DNA of 64,000 bases from Thermoactinospora rubra (GCF_002093975.1 NZ_KZ084330.1:1-64000), one strand, 5' to 3'; counted from the stretch's first letter, positions 24,705 to 32,731 are shown. Notes: generated from the sequence alone by a model not told the origin. A program made the numbers and translations.

Positions 24705-25308
24705 GGAACCGGACGGCCGGCTCGACCGCCGCCTGGCCGACGCGCTCGAACGGCTGACCACCGCGATCAGGACGCTCGCGGTGGCCGGAGCGCAGGCACA
24801 CGGGCTCAGCGTGGTCCAGCTCAACGCCCTGCTCGCGCTCGCCTCCCAGCCGGCCGAGCGGCGCCGGGTCGGTGCGCTCGCCGAGGAGTTCGCGGTGACC
24901 GCGCCGACGATGAGCGACGCGGTCACCGCGCTGGAGCGCAAGGGCCTCCTGGCCCGCATCCCGGTGCCGGGCGACGCCCGCCGCCGGGAGCTCGCGCTGA
25001 CCCCCGAGGGCGAACGGCTCGCCGCCACGCTCACCGGCTGGGACGGCCCGCTGGTCGAGAGCATCGGCAGGCTGCCCAGACCGGAGCGGGAGGCGCTGCT
25101 GCGCTCGGCGCTCGACCTCATCGCCGGGCTCCGCCGCGCCGGCGTGATCACCGTCGACCGCAGCTGCGTGTCGTGCCGGTTCTTCGGCCGCGACGTCCGC
25201 GACGACCCGGCCGCGCCGCACTTCTGCGGGCTGCTGGAGCAGCCGCTGCCGGCGGCCGAGCTCCGCGTCGACTGCCCCGAGCACGAGCCGGCTCAGGCAC
25301 GCGGCTGA
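24688..25308 (+). CDS. MarR family regulator with C-terminal four-cysteine module
   Basis: The 206-residue protein has a MarR winged helix (about 35-130, with LAEEFAVTAPTMSDAVTALERKG) and an added tail with CVSCRFF (Cys near 160 and 163), HFCGLL and VDCPEH. Four cysteines in a C-x2-C...C...C order suggest bound zinc or an Fe-S cluster. Ordinary MarR proteins end before this. Coupled to a protoglobin and preceded by a 17-base palindrome, it probably represses its own operon in response to NO, oxygen or oxidants. The sensing mode is inference. Confidence 0.88.
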   Translation: MSVNGEEPDGRLDRRLADALERLTTAIRTLAVAGAQAHGLSVVQLNALLALASQPAERRRVGALAEEFAVTAPTMSDAVTALERKGLLARIPVPGDARRRELALTPEGERLAATLTGWDGPLVESIGRLPRPEREALLRSALDLIAGLRRAGVITVDRSCVSCRFFGRDVRDDPAAPHFCGLLEQPLPAAELRVDCPEHEPAQARG

Positions 25309-25336
25309 TGCGCCCGCACGCACCAGGTCCCGGCCC

Positions 25337-25531
25337 GTGGCCGATGCGGCGAGACGGCACGATCACGTCGCCGCCGTGCTCACCCGGGCGGGAGCGCGCC
25401 TGATCCTGGACATCGGCTGCGGGGAGGGAGCGCTGCGCCGGGCCATGCCCTGCGGGCGGATCGTGGGCGTGGACGGCTCGGCCACGATGCCGGCCGCCGC
25501 GTGGAGGTGGAGACGTGGGACGCGCCGCTGA
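25337..25531 (+). pseudogene. Truncated SAM-dependent methyltransferase
   Basis: The 64-residue frame contains RLILDIGCGEGALRRAMP and RIVGVDGSATM, the motif I and post-I regions of a class I methyltransferase. It then turns into an Arg/Trp-rich tail and stops. The substrate-binding two-thirds are missing. It is probably a 3'-deleted remnant joined to the P450 end at 25556. Confidence 0.6.
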
Positions 25532-25555
25532 CCGGTGAGAACGTCGCGCCTGGCG

Positions 25556-26662
25556 TCACCGCGGCCGGCGCCCCACGGTGACCGGCAGCGCCCGCAGCCC
25601 GCGCAGGGTGAGGCTGCGCCGCCGCTCCAGGGTGTGCGCGGGTACGGCGAGCTCCAGGTCTTTGCCGATGAGCGCGCGCACCGCCACGGTCGCCTCGAGC
25701 CTGGCCAGATGCGCGCCCAGGCAGTAGTGCCTGCCGTACCCGAAGGCCAGGTGCGGATTGTGCGCCCTGGTGACGTCCAGGGCGGGGTCCAGGCCGCGGT
25801 TGGCCTCGTGCAGCGCCACCAGGATCGGTTCGCCCTCCTCCAGGAGCCTGCCGCCGATCCGCACAGGCTCGACGGCGAACCGCCAGGTCGATCGCCCGAC
25901 CGGGCCGTCGTAGCGCAGCAGCTCCTCCACCGCCGCGGGCAGCAGCCCGGGCCGGTCGCGCAGCAGCGCGAGCTGGCCGGGATGGGTCAGCAGGGCCAGC
26001 ATCCCGTTGCCGATCAGGTCGACCGTGGTCTCGTAGCCGGCGATGAGCAACAGGAAGATCGAGTTGACCAGGTGCGGTTCCGGCAGCCGCCCGTCGGCCA
26101 GCACGCTCACCAGGTCCGCTCCGGGCTCGCGCCGCTTGCTCGCGACCAGGTCGGGGATGAAGGCGGCGAACTCGCGCAGCGCGGCCTCGCGGTCGCCTTC
26201 GGCGACCACGGCGTCCGCCCACCTGCCCGTGTCGCGGCGCGTCACACCCAGCAGCTCGCAGATCACCGTCATCGACAGCGGCGCGGCGAACCGGCCGATG
26301 AGGTCTACCTGGCCGGTCAACCCGCCGGCGAGGTCGCTCGCGACCTGCTCGATGCGGGGCCGCAGCCGTTCCAGCGCCCGGGGGCGGAAGTGCGGGGAGA
26401 GCACCGCGCGGACCTCGGTGTGCTCGGGCGGATCCATGGTCAGCAGGTGGGTGCCCAGGCCCTGCCGGTCTTCCAGCGGCCTGCCGCGCCCGGCCGCCTG
26501 CCATTCGGGCGGCGCGTTTCGCGGATCCTTGCTCAACCGGGCGTCGTTGAGCGCGTTTCTCGCCTCTTCGTAATCCTTGACCAGCCAGCCGTACAGGCCG
26601 CCGGGCCATTCCAGGCGCTCCACGCTCATCGCGGTCCGCTCATTCGCCCGTCCGCGAGCCAT
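25556..26662 (-). CDS. Cytochrome P450, 5' end probably frameshifted
   Basis: The 368-residue frame has I-helix IAGYETTVDLIG, ExxR as EELLR, and heme loop LAFGYGRHYCLGAHLAR with the Cys ligand. The normal P450 N-terminus (MAPAFTLDPGETGMAPWLAD, starting at 26709) is in a different frame, ending at a TGA after about 27 codons. The present frame begins with MARGRANERTAM, which does not look native. A single-base frameshift near 26640-26662 would restore a protein of about 385 residues. This is either a real mutation or a sequence error. Substrate unknown; no ferredoxin gene is nearby. Confidence 0.8.
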   Translation of the reverse strand: MARGRANERTAMSVERLEWPGGLYGWLVKDYEEARNALNDARLSKDPRNAPPEWQAAGRGRPLEDRQGLGTHLLTMDPPEHTEVRAVLSPHFRPRALERLRPRIEQVASDLAGGLTGQVDLIGRFAAPLSMTVICELLGVTRRDTGRWADAVVAEGDREAALREFAAFIPDLVASKRREPGADLVSVLADGRLPEPHLVNSIFLLLIAGYETTVDLIGNGMLALLTHPGQLALLRDRPGLLPAAVEELLRYDGPVGRSTWRFAVEPVRIGGRLLEEGEPILVALHEANRGLDPALDVTRAHNPHLAFGYGRHYCLGAHLARLEATVAVRALIGKDLELAVPAHTLERRRSLTLRGLRALPVTVGRRPR

Positions 26663-26709
26663 GGCGCCATGCCGGTTTCGCCGGGATCGAGGGTGAATGC
26701 AGGAGCCAT
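26640..26709 (-). pseudogene. Out-of-frame N-terminus of the P450 at 25556-26662
   Basis: Read from the ATG at 26709 the sequence gives MAPAFTLDPGETGMAPWLAD, matching the usual start of bacterial CYP107-like P450s. It closes at a stop just beyond the start of the main P450 frame. Joining the two needs a one-base shift. It is listed because it shows where the true start probably was. Confidence 0.6.
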
Positions 26710-26760
26710 GAGGAAAGCTTACGCCGGTGGATCATCGGCGTGCCGGAACGAGGACGCCGA

Positions 26761-26820
26761 ATGACGCAGCATGACACGCAATGACACGGAATGACGCGGA
26801 ATGACGCGGAATGACACGGA
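26761..26820. repeat. Six tandem 10-bp repeats, consensus ATGACRCGGA
   Basis: Six units in exact 10-base register run from 26761 to 26820, each within two bases of the consensus ATGACRCGGA. They lie about 50 bases upstream of the original P450 start (26709, minus strand) and about 230 bases before the gene at 27048. The 10-base period puts every copy on the same face of the helix. The surrounding 26710-27047 holds no gene I can support. Confidence 0.9.
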
Positions 26821-27047
26821 ATTTGCGGCGCGATAAACAGCCTTTTCACGGGTAGGCAACCCATGAGTATCACGCGCGATCGCCCGGCGAGATGCCACCA
26901 TGAAGGTGACCCCGTCCGCCGGCTGAAGCGCCATCCAGCGGATGCCGGTCGGCGCGCGCATCCCCTCCGATGGCTCTCCTGACGCGACCTCGACAACGCC
27001 GGCCTGCCGCGACCTCGGGCGCGCACCGATCACGAAAGTTGGACCGC

Positions 27048-27440
27048 ATGGATGAGGCACGCCTACGCGGTGAACGCGGCCTGGCGGAGGCGATCGAGGA
27101 GTGCCTGGGCGACTGGTCGCCCCGGAGCGGTGTCGCGGTGGAGATCTGGGCCCTGCCGTCCGTAGAGGTGCCCGCGCCCGTGGCCGCCGGTGTTCTCGCG
27201 GCGCTGCGGGAGGCGCTCGCTCTGGTGGAGCGTGCCAGCCACGCGCGGACGGTCTCGGTGGCCGTGACCGTGTCCGGCGCGGGGCTGCGGATGACCGTCA
27301 GCGACGACGGCACGGGGCAGCCGTGGGACGTCACGGAGCTGCGCGCCCGCTTCGCCGCGCTCGGCGGGCGCGTGTCGGTCAACCACGTGCCCGGCCACGG
27401 GACGACCGTGAGCGGCGTGATTCCCTCGGCCCGCCGGTGA
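27048..27440 (+). CDS. Small histidine-kinase-like ATPase-domain protein
   Basis: The 130-residue protein is essentially one HATPase_c fold. It has REALALVERASHARTVSV where the N-box should be, G1 box VSDDGTGQPW and G2-like NHVPGHGTTVSGVIP. The conserved Mg-binding Asn of the N-box (REAL-x-N) is Leu here, and the F/G2 region is short. There is no dimerisation domain or histidine. It may be a remnant C-terminus of a NarL-type kinase or a regulatory ATPase without turnover. No partner regulator is adjacent. Confidence 0.65.
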   Translation: MDEARLRGERGLAEAIEECLGDWSPRSGVAVEIWALPSVEVPAPVAAGVLAALREALALVERASHARTVSVAVTVSGAGLRMTVSDDGTGQPWDVTELRARFAALGGRVSVNHVPGHGTTVSGVIPSARR

Positions 27441-27451
27441 GGTGAACGGGA

Positions 27452-28105
27452 TCACGCCGCGGTCGCCACGGGCAGGCCGGCCAGGCGCCATTCGAGCATG
27501 CCGTCCTCCAGGCGCATCGCCCTGCGCCCGTGCGCGAGCAGGGTGCGGACCGCTTCGTGCGCGAACACGCAGTAGGTCCCCCGGCAGTAGGCCACCACGG
27601 TGCCGTCCTCGGGAAGCTCGGCGAGGCGGTCCAGCAGCTCATCCACCGGGATCGACAGCGCGCCCGGGATGTGGCCCGCCGCGTACTCCTCGCGCGGGCG
27701 GACGTCGACCACGGTGACGTCGCCGTCCCGGATCCGGCGCAGCAGCTCGGCCCTGGTGATCTGCTCGACGTCGCCCGGACCCAGGTAGGCGGCGCGGGCG
27801 CGGTCCACCTCGGCCAGGTGGGCGGCGGCGACCTGGCGGATGAGGGCCCACAGCTCGGCGACGTCCCGGCCGGCCAGCCGGTAGAAGACCTTGGTGCCCT
27901 GCCTGCGGGTGGCCACCAGGCCGGCCTGCCTGAGCACCTGCAGGTGGTTGGAGGCGCTGGTCAGCCCGAGCCCGGCGGCGGCGGCCAGGATCTCCACCGA
28001 CCGCTCGCCCTGGGCCAGCAGCTCCATCAGCTCCAGCCGCCTGGCGTTGCCCAGTGCCTTGCCGACCTGCGCGAAGGCTTCGAACAGCGCTGTCTTGTCG
28101 CCCAT
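27452..28105 (-). CDS. ArsR family regulator fused to a rhodanese domain
   Basis: The 217-residue protein has an ArsR winged helix (about 1-95, with GLTSASNHLQVLRQAGLV) followed by a rhodanese domain (about 118-212). The domain has VVDVRPREEYAAGHIPGA and an active loop CRGTYC near residue 171. Such fusions probably sense sulfane sulfur or thiol-reactive stress. It is divergent from an MFS transporter with a 16-base near-palindrome between them, so it should repress itself and the transporter. Confidence 0.9.
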   Translation of the reverse strand: MGDKTALFEAFAQVGKALGNARRLELMELLAQGERSVEILAAAAGLGLTSASNHLQVLRQAGLVATRRQGTKVFYRLAGRDVAELWALIRQVAAAHLAEVDRARAAYLGPGDVEQITRAELLRRIRDGDVTVVDVRPREEYAAGHIPGALSIPVDELLDRLAELPEDGTVVAYCRGTYCVFAHEAVRTLLAHGRRAMRLEDGMLEWRLAGLPVATAA

Positions 28106-28114
28106 TGAGACTCC

Positions 28115-28130
28115 TCCATTAATTTATGGA
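28115..28130. promoter_or_regulatory. Candidate ArsR operator between ArsR-rhodanese and MFS genes
   Basis: TCCATTAATTTATGGA is a 16-base palindrome with one mismatch pair, AT-rich in very GC-rich DNA. It ends 10 bases from the ArsR start and 22 bases before the small frame that precedes the MFS gene. Confidence 0.65.
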
Positions 28131-28151
28131 ATAGTGTAGGAGGAGGTAGTC

Positions 28152-28211
28152 ATGGTCATCCCCGTGCCGGACGATCTCGGCGAGGGCCGGGACCTGGAGG
28201 AAGGGCCGTGA
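28152..28211 (+). CDS. 19-residue upstream frame coupled to the MFS gene
   Basis: An ATG at 28152 with a strong ribosome site (AGGAGGAGG at 28139-28147) opens a 19-codon frame reading MVIPVPDDLGEGRDLEEGP. Its stop overlaps the GTG of the MFS transporter (GTGA at 28208-28211). The good ribosome site belongs to the short frame; the MFS start itself has only AGGAAGG inside the frame. It may serve to couple translation or may be the remnant of a longer gene. Confidence 0.45.
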   Translation: MVIPVPDDLGEGRDLEEGP

Positions 28212-29452
28212 CCCGGCCCGCACCCACCCCGGTGCGGCTCGGGCTGCGCGCCAACCTGGCGCAGTTCACCCTCCTGGTCGCGGTCAACGCCCTGGTCGGG
28301 GGCCTGCTCGGCCAGGAGCGCGTGGTCGTGCCGCTGCTGGCCGAGCAGGCCTTCCGGCTCACCGCCGCCACCAGCGCGCTGACCTTCATCCTCACCTTCG
28401 GCGTCGTCAAGGCCGTCACGAACTTCTTCGCCGGCACCCTGTCCGACCGCTACGGCCGCAAGCCCGTCCTGGTCGCGGGCTGGCTGGCAGGGCTGCCGGT
28501 GCCGCTGCTGCTGATCTGGGCCCCGGCGTGGAGCTGGGTGATCGCCGCCAACGTGCTGCTCGGCGTCAACCAGGGCCTGACCTGGTCCACCACCGTCATC
28601 ATGAAGATCGACCTGGTCGGGCCGCGGCGCCGCGGCCTGGCCATGGGCCTCAACGAGGCCGCCGGGTACGTCGCGGTCGCGATCACCGCGATGGCCACCG
28701 GCGCCCTGGCCCAGCAGTACGGCCTGCGCCCGGCGCCCTTCCTGCTGGGCGCCGCCTTCGCCGCGCTGGGGCTGGGGCTGTCCACGCTGGCGGTGAGGGA
28801 GACCCGCGGCCACGCCCGCCACGAGGCGGGCACCCCGCACGGCGGCCTGTCCACCCGGCAGGTCTTCGTCCTGACCAGCTTCAGGGAGCCCGCGCTGTCG
28901 TCGGTGAGCCAGGCCGGGCTGGTCAACAACCTCAACGACGGCCTGGCCTGGGGCCTGCTGCCGATCCTGTTCGCCGCGCACGGCCTGCCCATAGCCGGGA
29001 TCGGCTTGCTGTCGGCCCTGTACCTGGCCGTCTGGGGCGTCGGCCAGATGGCCACCGGCGCGCTGTCGGACCGCTGGGGACGCAAGTGGCTGATCGCCTC
29101 CGGCATGCTCGCCCAAGGGCTGGCGCTGGCGGTCGTCGCGGTGACCACGAGCCCGGCGACCTGGGCCGCCGCGCTGGTCGTCCTCGGCGCGGGCACGGCG
29201 ATGGTCTACCCCACCCTGCTGGCCGCCGTCGGCGACGTCGCCCACCCCTCGTGGCGGGCCCGCGCGGTCGGGGTCTACCGGCTCTGGCGCGACGGCGGCT
29301 TCGCGGCCGGCGCCCTGCTGTCCGGCGTGGTCGCCGACCTGTACGGCGTCGCCGCGGCGATCTGGACGGTCGCCGCGCTCACCGCGGCCTCCGGCCTGCT
29401 GGTCGCTGTGCGCATGTACGAGACCCACGCGAGAGGGAAGGCGGGCCCATGA
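28208..29452 (+). CDS. MFS transporter
   Basis: The 414-residue protein has 12 predicted membrane segments and the MFS loop motif GTLSDRYGRKPVLVAGW between helices 2 and 3. A matching ALSDRWGRKWLIASG lies in the second half. Start at GTG 28208, overlapping the short frame. Divergent from the ArsR-rhodanese gene, it is likely an exporter of a sulfur-related or toxic compound. The substrate cannot be assigned from sequence. Confidence 0.88.
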   Translation: MTRPAPTPVRLGLRANLAQFTLLVAVNALVGGLLGQERVVVPLLAEQAFRLTAATSALTFILTFGVVKAVTNFFAGTLSDRYGRKPVLVAGWLAGLPVPLLLIWAPAWSWVIAANVLLGVNQGLTWSTTVIMKIDLVGPRRRGLAMGLNEAAGYVAVAITAMATGALAQQYGLRPAPFLLGAAFAALGLGLSTLAVRETRGHARHEAGTPHGGLSTRQVFVLTSFREPALSSVSQAGLVNNLNDGLAWGLLPILFAAHGLPIAGIGLLSALYLAVWGVGQMATGALSDRWGRKWLIASGMLAQGLALAVVAVTTSPATWAAALVVLGAGTAMVYPTLLAAVGDVAHPSWRARAVGVYRLWRDGGFAAGALLSGVVADLYGVAAAIWTVAALTAASGLLVAVRMYETHARGKAGP

Positions 29453-29482
29453 CGCCACCCCTACGGGCGCCGGAACGCCGCC

Positions 29483-30649
29483 TCACCACTCCACCGGCAG
29501 CTCCACCAGGCCGCCGGTCAGCTTGGTGTCGTGCAGCCGCAGCTCCTCCACCGGTACGGCCAGCCGCATCGTGGGAAAGCGCGGGACGAGCCGGGTGAAG
29601 ACCGCCTGAAGCTCGATGCGGGCCAGCGGGGCGCCCAGGCAGTAGCGCAGGCCGTGCCCGAAGGTGAGGTGGTGGGCGGCCTGCCGCGTCACGTCGAGCC
29701 GGTCGGGGTCGGGGAAGGCGGCCGGGTCGTGGTTGGCCGACCCGTTGTCCAGCAGGACCAGCTCCCCGGCGCGGATGGTGACGCCGTCCAGCTCGATGTC
29801 GGCGCGGGCGTAGCGGGGGATGCCGCCGCCGCCCTTGCCGGGCCAGCGCAGCAGCTCCTCCACCGCGCCGGGGATGAGCGACGGGTCCTCGGCCAGCGCC
29901 CGCCATTGGGCGGGCTCGGCGAGCAGGGACAGCGCGCCCAGGCCGATCGCCACGACCGTGGTCTCGTGGCCGGCGAACAGCATGAGCATCGCCATCATGG
30001 CGACCTCGTCCTCGGGCACGCCGTCGGCCAGGAGCCGGGAGACGAAGTCGTCACCCGGCCGGCCGCGCCTGCGGTCCACCAGCTGCCGGCCGTAGCCGAA
30101 CAGGTCGGCCAGGCCCTTCTCGGAGCGGGCGCGGTCGGTCACGTCGGCGGCGGCGTCGGCCCAGGCGCGGAAGTGGTCCCTGTCCTCGTACGGCACGCCG
30201 AGCAGCTCACAGATCACCAGGATGGGCAGGGGGAGCGCCAGCTCCCGATGCAGGTCGGCGGGCGGGCGCAGGCGGCCGAGCCGGTCCAGCAGCTCGGCGG
30301 TGAGCGCCTCGACGCGCGGCCGGAAGGCGCGCATGCGCCTGGGGGAGAACTGCGGCTGGAGCATGGCCCGCATCCGGGCATGATCGGTCGCCTCGGTCTC
30401 AAAGTCGCCGAGGGGCCCGCCGAACAGGGCCGACTCGCCGGTGCGGGCGGCGTTGCCCGGGTCGGGGTGGGCGCGGCCGAGCCGGTCGTCGGACAGCAGC
30501 CGCCGTGCCTCCTCATAACCGGTGACCAGCCAGGCGTCGTGGCCCACGCGGGTGCGGACCCTGTGGACACCGCCCCGTTCCCGCAGGGCGCGCAGCTGGG
30601 CGGGGGTCTGGAGCGGATGCGACCGGGCGAAGGGAAGCCGCGGTGTCAT
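29483..30649 (-). CDS. Cytochrome P450
   Basis: This 388-residue, full-length bacterial P450 has I-helix LFAGHETTVVAIG, ExxR as EELLR, and heme loop TFGHGLRYCLGAPLARIE. The N-terminus MTPRLPFARSHPLQTPAQLR is typical. The ATG at 30649 has GGGAG upstream. It is divergent from a TetR regulator with a shared 76-base control region containing inverted repeats, suggesting inducible expression. No redox partner is nearby and the substrate is unknown. Confidence 0.92.
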   Translation of the reverse strand: MTPRLPFARSHPLQTPAQLRALRERGGVHRVRTRVGHDAWLVTGYEEARRLLSDDRLGRAHPDPGNAARTGESALFGGPLGDFETEATDHARMRAMLQPQFSPRRMRAFRPRVEALTAELLDRLGRLRPPADLHRELALPLPILVICELLGVPYEDRDHFRAWADAAADVTDRARSEKGLADLFGYGRQLVDRRRGRPGDDFVSRLLADGVPEDEVAMMAMLMLFAGHETTVVAIGLGALSLLAEPAQWRALAEDPSLIPGAVEELLRWPGKGGGGIPRYARADIELDGVTIRAGELVLLDNGSANHDPAAFPDPDRLDVTRQAAHHLTFGHGLRYCLGAPLARIELQAVFTRLVPRFPTMRLAVPVEELRLHDTKLTGGLVELPVEW

Positions 30650-30661
30650 GTCTACTCCCAT

Positions 30662-30712
30662 TTGTATACTCAGATGTAAATAAAAGCTATATGTAAACTT
30701 CCGAGTACACAA
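30662..30712. promoter_or_regulatory. Inverted repeat between P450 and TetR genes
   Basis: TTGTATACTC (30662-30671) and GAGTACACAA (30703-30712) are inverted copies with 9 of 10 matches. Two ATGTAAA copies lie between them (30674-30680 and 30691-30697). The region is much more AT-rich than its surroundings. It is the likely binding region of the divergent TetR. Confidence 0.55.
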
Positions 30713-30725
30713 GAGGGGGGTGGCG

Positions 30726-31304
30726 ATGACGGCACAACAGGCGGCGCCGGTCCGCCGGATGCGCCGGGCCGAGCGGCGCGAGCAGATCCTCGACGCGGCC
30801 ACACGGGCCTTCGCCCGGGCCGGATTCGCCGCCACCAGCCTCGACGACGTGGCCGCCGAGGCCGGGATCACCCGGGTGATCCTGTACCGGCACTTCGAGT
30901 CCAAGACCGACATGTACCGCGCGGTGCTCGACCGCGCCTGCACCCGCCTCGTCGAGCAGGTGGGGGCGGACGACTTCGGCGGCGAGGCCATCCCGTCGCT
31001 GCTGCGCGCCGCCGCCGCCGACCCCGACGGCTTCCGGCTGCTGTTCCGCCACGCGGCCCGCGAGCCGGAGTTCCGCGATCTGACCGACACCCTGACCGCC
31101 GCCTCGGTCGAGATCGCGCGCAAGAACCTGGCCCCCCGCATTCCCCCCGGCCCGTGGGCGGACTGGGCCTCCCGCCTCATCCCGACCGTGGCGATCGAAA
31201 GCGTGATCGCCTGGCTCGACGCCGGCCGGCCCGACCCCGACGCCGCCGCCGAGCGCATCGGCGCGGCGATCCACGGCGTCATCCAGGCGGCCCAGCCCCG
31301 CTAG
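30726..31304 (+). CDS. TetR family transcriptional regulator
   Basis: The 192-residue protein has a TetR N-terminal domain (about 14-62, with REQILDAATRAFARAGFAAT and ITRVILYRHFESKTDMYRAV). A helical ligand domain follows. The ATG at 30726 follows a G-rich ribosome site; a GTG at 30720 is an alternative. Divergent to a P450 gene, it probably represses both. Confidence 0.9.
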   Translation: MTAQQAAPVRRMRRAERREQILDAATRAFARAGFAATSLDDVAAEAGITRVILYRHFESKTDMYRAVLDRACTRLVEQVGADDFGGEAIPSLLRAAAADPDGFRLLFRHAAREPEFRDLTDTLTAASVEIARKNLAPRIPPGPWADWASRLIPTVAIESVIAWLDAGRPDPDAAAERIGAAIHGVIQAAQPR

Positions 31305-31354
31305 ACCCGGCCGGCCCGCGCTGCCGCCGATCCCACCGCTGGCAGGATGACGCC

Positions 31355-31729
31355 ATGGAAATCTGGATCAACCCGGACTGCTCCAAGTGCCGGTCGGCGC
31401 TGAGCCTCCTGGACGCCGAGGCGGCCGACTACACGGTCCGCCACTACCTGGAGGACCCGCCCAGCGTGCCGGAGCTCCGCGAGGTGCTGCGGCGGCTCGG
31501 CCTCGAACCCTGGGACGTCGCCAGGCTGGGCGAGCCCGTCGCCGCCGAGCTGGACCTGGCCTCCTGGCCGCGCGACGAGGCCGCCCGCGAACGGTGGATC
31601 GAGGCGCTCGCCCGCCACCCGATCCTGATCCAGCGCCCGATCATCACCGTGGACGACGCCAGCGCCGTGGTGGCCCGCTCACCCGAGGCCGTGGCCGGCG
31701 CGATCCGCGCGAGCCGGCGGGCACGCTAG
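31355..31729 (+). CDS. ArsC/Spx-type thioredoxin-fold protein (arsenate-reductase-like)
   Basis: The 124-residue protein begins MEIWINPDCSKCRSALSLLD. It has the CxxC active loop and later HPILIQRPIITVDD, which includes the arsenate-binding Arg of ArsC-like reductases. Glutaredoxin-coupled ArsC has CxxS or a single active Cys, so the CxxC form may act on another substrate. No arsenite pump is adjacent. Its stop overlaps the stop of a convergent SDR remnant. Confidence 0.82.
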   Translation: MEIWINPDCSKCRSALSLLDAEAADYTVRHYLEDPPSVPELREVLRRLGLEPWDVARLGEPVAAELDLASWPRDEAARERWIEALARHPILIQRPIITVDDASAVVARSPEAVAGAIRASRRAR

Positions 31730-31984
31730 GGCATCCACCTGCCGCCGGCCACGTCGATGGTCAGCCCGGTGAGCCAGGAGGAGGCCTCCGAGGACAGGAA
31801 GGCCGTCACGTTGGCCACGTCCAGCGGGTGGCCGAGGCGGCCGAGTGGGTGGTCGGCGAGCATCCTGTCCGTGAACTCCTGGGGCATCCCGGCCTCCAGG
31901 CGGCCGGTGAGGATGGTCGAGGGCGCCACGCAGTTGACCCGGATGCCGACCGGGCCCAGCTCGTGGGCCAGCTGCCTGGCGTCA
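31726..31984 (-). pseudogene. Short-chain dehydrogenase C-terminal fragment
   Basis: In frame, the fragment reads RQLAHELGPVGIRVNCVAPS, then DHPLGRLGHPLDVANVTAFL, SSEASSWLTGL and DVAGGRWMP. This is the last third of an SDR, from just after the catalytic YxxxK helix. The cofactor and catalytic parts are missing, and the sequence breaks into unrelated DNA near 31985. It is a 5'-deleted remnant. Confidence 0.75.
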
Positions 31985-32064
31985 CCGCGTGGGTGCAGCC
32001 GGGGCTCGCGCGGCTACACCCGCTCATGTCCGGATACGGCTTTGCGCCCAGGGGAGGGCCTGCG

Positions 32065-32631
32065 ATGATGGCGCTTGTGTCCCCCGGGGAACCGGCCCTG
32101 CGCCTCGCACGAGCCACTGCCTTCGCGCTGGTGTGCGTCGTCGTCTCCGCGGGCGGGCATCTGTTCGCCGGCGGGGGCGCGATACCGCCGGGCGTGCTGC
32201 TCGCCGGCGGCGCCGGCGCCCTGGCGCTGGCCTACGGGTTCAACGGCCGTGAGCGCGGCCTCGGAACCGTGCTCGCCGTGACGATCAGCGCCCAGGCCGT
32301 CCTGCACGAGCTGTTCACGCTGGCGGCGCCCGTCCCCGAGCTGCACGCCGGCCACGGCCGGCCCAGCGTGGGCATGGTGCTGGTCCACGGGGTGGTGGCG
32401 TGGCTGACCGGATGGTGGCTGCACCGCGGGGAGAGCGCGCTGTGGCTGGTGCTGCGCCTGTGGGCCGCCCCGTCGCTGGGATGGGCGCGCCGGCTGCCGC
32501 TCGGCACGGCCGTCACGCCGCCGGCGGTGCGGCCGGCCGTACCGGACGGACAGCCTGTGGCCTGGTCCCCCTGGGAGCGGACGGCCGCCGTCCACCTGCG
32601 CGGGCCGCCCTGCCGCCGTCGCGCCGGGTGA
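32065..32631 (+). CDS. Small polytopic membrane protein near copper genes
   Basis: The 188-residue protein has about four hydrophobic segments. His residues flank membrane parts (GGHLFAGG, VLHELFTL, ELHAGHGRPS). The last helix pair reads MVLVHGVVAWLTGWWLHRGESALW, closely matching the protein at 33349-33978 (LGHLTATLITGWWLARGEAALW), so the two are paralogues around CopC. Start ATG 32065 has GGGGAGGG upstream. A role in copper handling is inferred from context and the His residues only. Confidence 0.65.
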   Translation: MMALVSPGEPALRLARATAFALVCVVVSAGGHLFAGGGAIPPGVLLAGGAGALALAYGFNGRERGLGTVLAVTISAQAVLHELFTLAAPVPELHAGHGRPSVGMVLVHGVVAWLTGWWLHRGESALWLVLRLWAAPSLGWARRLPLGTAVTPPAVRPAVPDGQPVAWSPWERTAAVHLRGPPCRRRAG

Positions 32632-32731
32632 GGGCACCGCTGCCCCACGCCTCCGGCGCGCTCCAGTGACCAGGCGCCGGCAGCGGCGCACCCTGTCCCG
32701 GATGTTCCGGGGTACTCGTCTGGAGTTGTCG

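Noticed and set aside
25556..30649. Two P450 genes with MFS and methyltransferase traces as a possible natural-product cluster
   Set aside because: No PKS, NRPS, terpene or RiPP core gene is present, and the genes belong to separate regulator-target pairs on different strands.
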